Shown here one piece after another: positions 6,057 to 6,634 of a DNA stretch of 6,634 nucleotides; positions within the stretch are counted from its first letter, which is position 1, and each line of letters starts with the position of its first letter. Location of the stretch: NCBI GenBank assembly GCA_034437275.1, contig DAOTUD010000125.1, forward strand, positions 1 to 6,634. Direction: 5' to 3'. The translations under genes and the position numbers were made by a program. Origin of the DNA: TC-15 sp034437275 (GTDB taxonomy: Bacteria; Chloroflexota; Anaerolineae; Aggregatilineales; Aggregatilineaceae). The notes beneath the pieces are model-generated. The model did not search any database. It saw only the letters and a program-made list of their open reading frames with translations, and was not told where the DNA came from.

Positions 6057-6096
6057 CCCAAAAACATGGCCCGTCGGCGTCATTGTCCGGCGGGCC
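6057..6096 (-). terminator. Terminator-like hairpin reading on the minus strand
   Basis: Bases 6068-6077 pair with 6087-6096 as a 10-bp GC-rich stem (one wobble on the + strand form) around a 9-nt loop. On the minus strand the stem is followed by ATGTTTTTGGGC, a short T-run after two bases. It would stop transcription arriving from the right, for which no minus-strand gene is evident here. On the + strand it lacks a T-run. Confidence 0.4.
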
Positions 6097-6111
6097 AGCG
6101 TATGCTACACT
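6084..6111 (+). promoter_or_regulatory. Possible promoter in the gene-free stretch
   Basis: TTGTCC (6084-6089), a 16-base spacer and TACACT (6106-6111), with TG at 6103-6104 as an extended -10. Transcription would start near 6118, directly ahead of two hairpins (6122-6137 and 6145-6174). No gene start with a ribosome-binding site follows, so a short RNA is the only visible product. The match is moderate. Confidence 0.35.
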
Positions 6112-6144
6112 ATTCCTGCCGGGCTGGGGAAACAGCCGGGCCAT

Positions 6145-6174
6145 GCCTTGGGTTGTCAACAGCAACGCCAAGGC
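6145..6174 (+). other. Strong hairpin of unknown role
   Basis: GCCTTGG (6145-6151) pairs perfectly with CCAAGGC (6168-6174), and GTTG (6152-6155) with CAAC (6163-6166), leaving one bulged G and a 7-nt loop. The following TTTCTGTTGTT is U-rich but interrupted, so it could be a weak + strand terminator for a transcript from the possible promoter at 6084-6111. Confidence 0.45.
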
Positions 6175-6344
6175 TTTCTGTTGTTAAAGTACACTTTCAG
6201 TGTAGTGGAGAAGCTACCCTACCGCAAGTCTACCGTAGGACTTCTGCACGAATGTAGTGAAGTGTTGTAGGCAAAATGCGCCAACATTTTCCAACTATTT
6301 CGCCCAACATGGTGCGGTTTTTGAAAGTCCATAGGGTTGAATAA

Positions 6345-6634
6345 ATGACGCTATTTGACATGTACTTGACACATAAAAAGCGTTCGAAAATGTCACCACA
6401 GGGTGACAATATTTGCACATTAAAAACTAGTCTGGCGAGTTTTGGTTGCCGTTTGGTAAAGTGCTTTCCCTTACTTCACTTTTTCGAATGTGACGGTGTA
6501 TTCTCCTGGCTCCCCCGAAAAAACTCAGGCGGCTACAGCCCGATTATGCGGCTGAACGTCGAGCAAATGGAAAAACGAGCGCGAAAAAGCGCGGAACGCC
6601 AAAGAAACAACGCGTTGCAGGGCCGTGTTGACCC
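6345..6634 (+). CDS. Open frame running off the right edge (doubtful, partial)
   Basis: After TAA at 6342-6344 the frame stays open from ATG 6345 to the end of the window, 96 codons, with further ATGs at 6360, 6390, 6546 and 6567. The first two thirds read like chance translation of AT-rich DNA. From 6546 the product becomes charged and protein-like (MRLNVEQMEKRARKSAE, then RQRNNALQGRVD). None of these starts has a good ribosome-binding site. If a gene exists, 6546 or 6567 are the likelier starts. No family is recognised. Confidence 0.22.
   Translation, partial: MTLFDMYLTHKKRSKMSPQGDNICTLKTSLASFGCRLVKCFPLLHFFECDGVFSWLPRKNSGGYSPIMRLNVEQMEKRARKSAERQRNNALQGRVD

Larger units (their letters stand above)
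5985..6634. other. Non-coding, AT-rich structured stretch behind the tRNA gene
   Basis: No recognisable complete gene is present in these 650 bases. The G+C content at 6181-6480 is about 42% (125 of 300 by hand count), well below the GC-rich genes to the left. It holds phased 10-base repeats, several small hairpins, a possible promoter, a minus-strand terminator-like hairpin, a cluster of TGACA motifs, and an open frame running off the window. It may be a decayed element, a regulatory region for a gene beyond the right edge, or an island boundary next to the tRNA. No copy of the tRNA 3' end was found here, so integration at the tRNA is not shown. Confidence 0.5.

Noticed and set aside
6001..6060. 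CRISPR array from the phased repeats
   Set aside because: Only two 10-base copies with a one-base spacer; no spacer-repeat regularity and no cas genes.
6355..6377. TTGACA copies as a sigma-70 promoter
   Set aside because: Neither copy has an acceptable -10 box 16-18 bases downstream.
6230..6418. 62-codon minus-strand frame in the AT-rich stretch
   Set aside because: It has a GTG start without ribosome-binding site, no recognisable domain, and Cys/Phe/Ile-rich composition typical of chance frames.

Overview
The window is GC-rich bacterial DNA with a housekeeping core. Gene content, codon use (mostly G or C in third positions), a MetRS lacking the C-terminal tRNA-binding domain, and intergenic hairpin repeats of the type CCCTC.../...GAGGG suggest a Chloroflexota (Anaerolineae-like) genome. 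That placement is an inference from style, not proven here.

Layout, all apparent genes on the + strand: (1) 1-101, the 3' end of an upstream gene. (2) 102-394, an intergenic stretch holding a consensus sigma-70-type promoter (136-164), about 140 nt of strongly foldable sequence, an intrinsic terminator (309-341) and a separate extended -10 promoter for metG. This is best read as an independent small-RNA transcription unit between two genes, or less likely a leader. (3) 395-2200, metG, methionyl-tRNA synthetase. (4) 2201-2618, a non-coding gap containing two nested inverted-repeat elements (2244-2346 and 2412-2516). (5) 2619-5295, three tightly overlapping genes: a multi-pass membrane protein resembling DUF2142/GT-C enzymes, a GNAT acetyltransferase and a DUF429 RNase H-fold protein; overlaps at both junctions indicate one translationally coupled operon. 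(6) 5296-5734, a small 12-cysteine DUF3795-type protein with its own strong promoter, which contains a LexA-like near-palindrome. (7) 5814-5984, a complete tRNA-Gly(GCC) unit with promoter, tRNA and terminator. (8) 5985-6634, 650 bases with no convincing gene; its core is clearly AT-richer (about 42% GC at 6181-6480 by hand count), with short phased repeats, hairpins, a possible promoter and an open frame running off the right edge.

The tRNA synthetase and tRNA-Gly serve translation. The three-gene operon has no obvious shared pathway. No complete mobile element, CRISPR array or recognised defence system is visible. The most interesting items are the candidate small RNA upstream of metG, the two inverted-repeat elements, the LexA-like box at the DUF3795 promoter, and the AT-rich structured stretch behind the tRNA gene.
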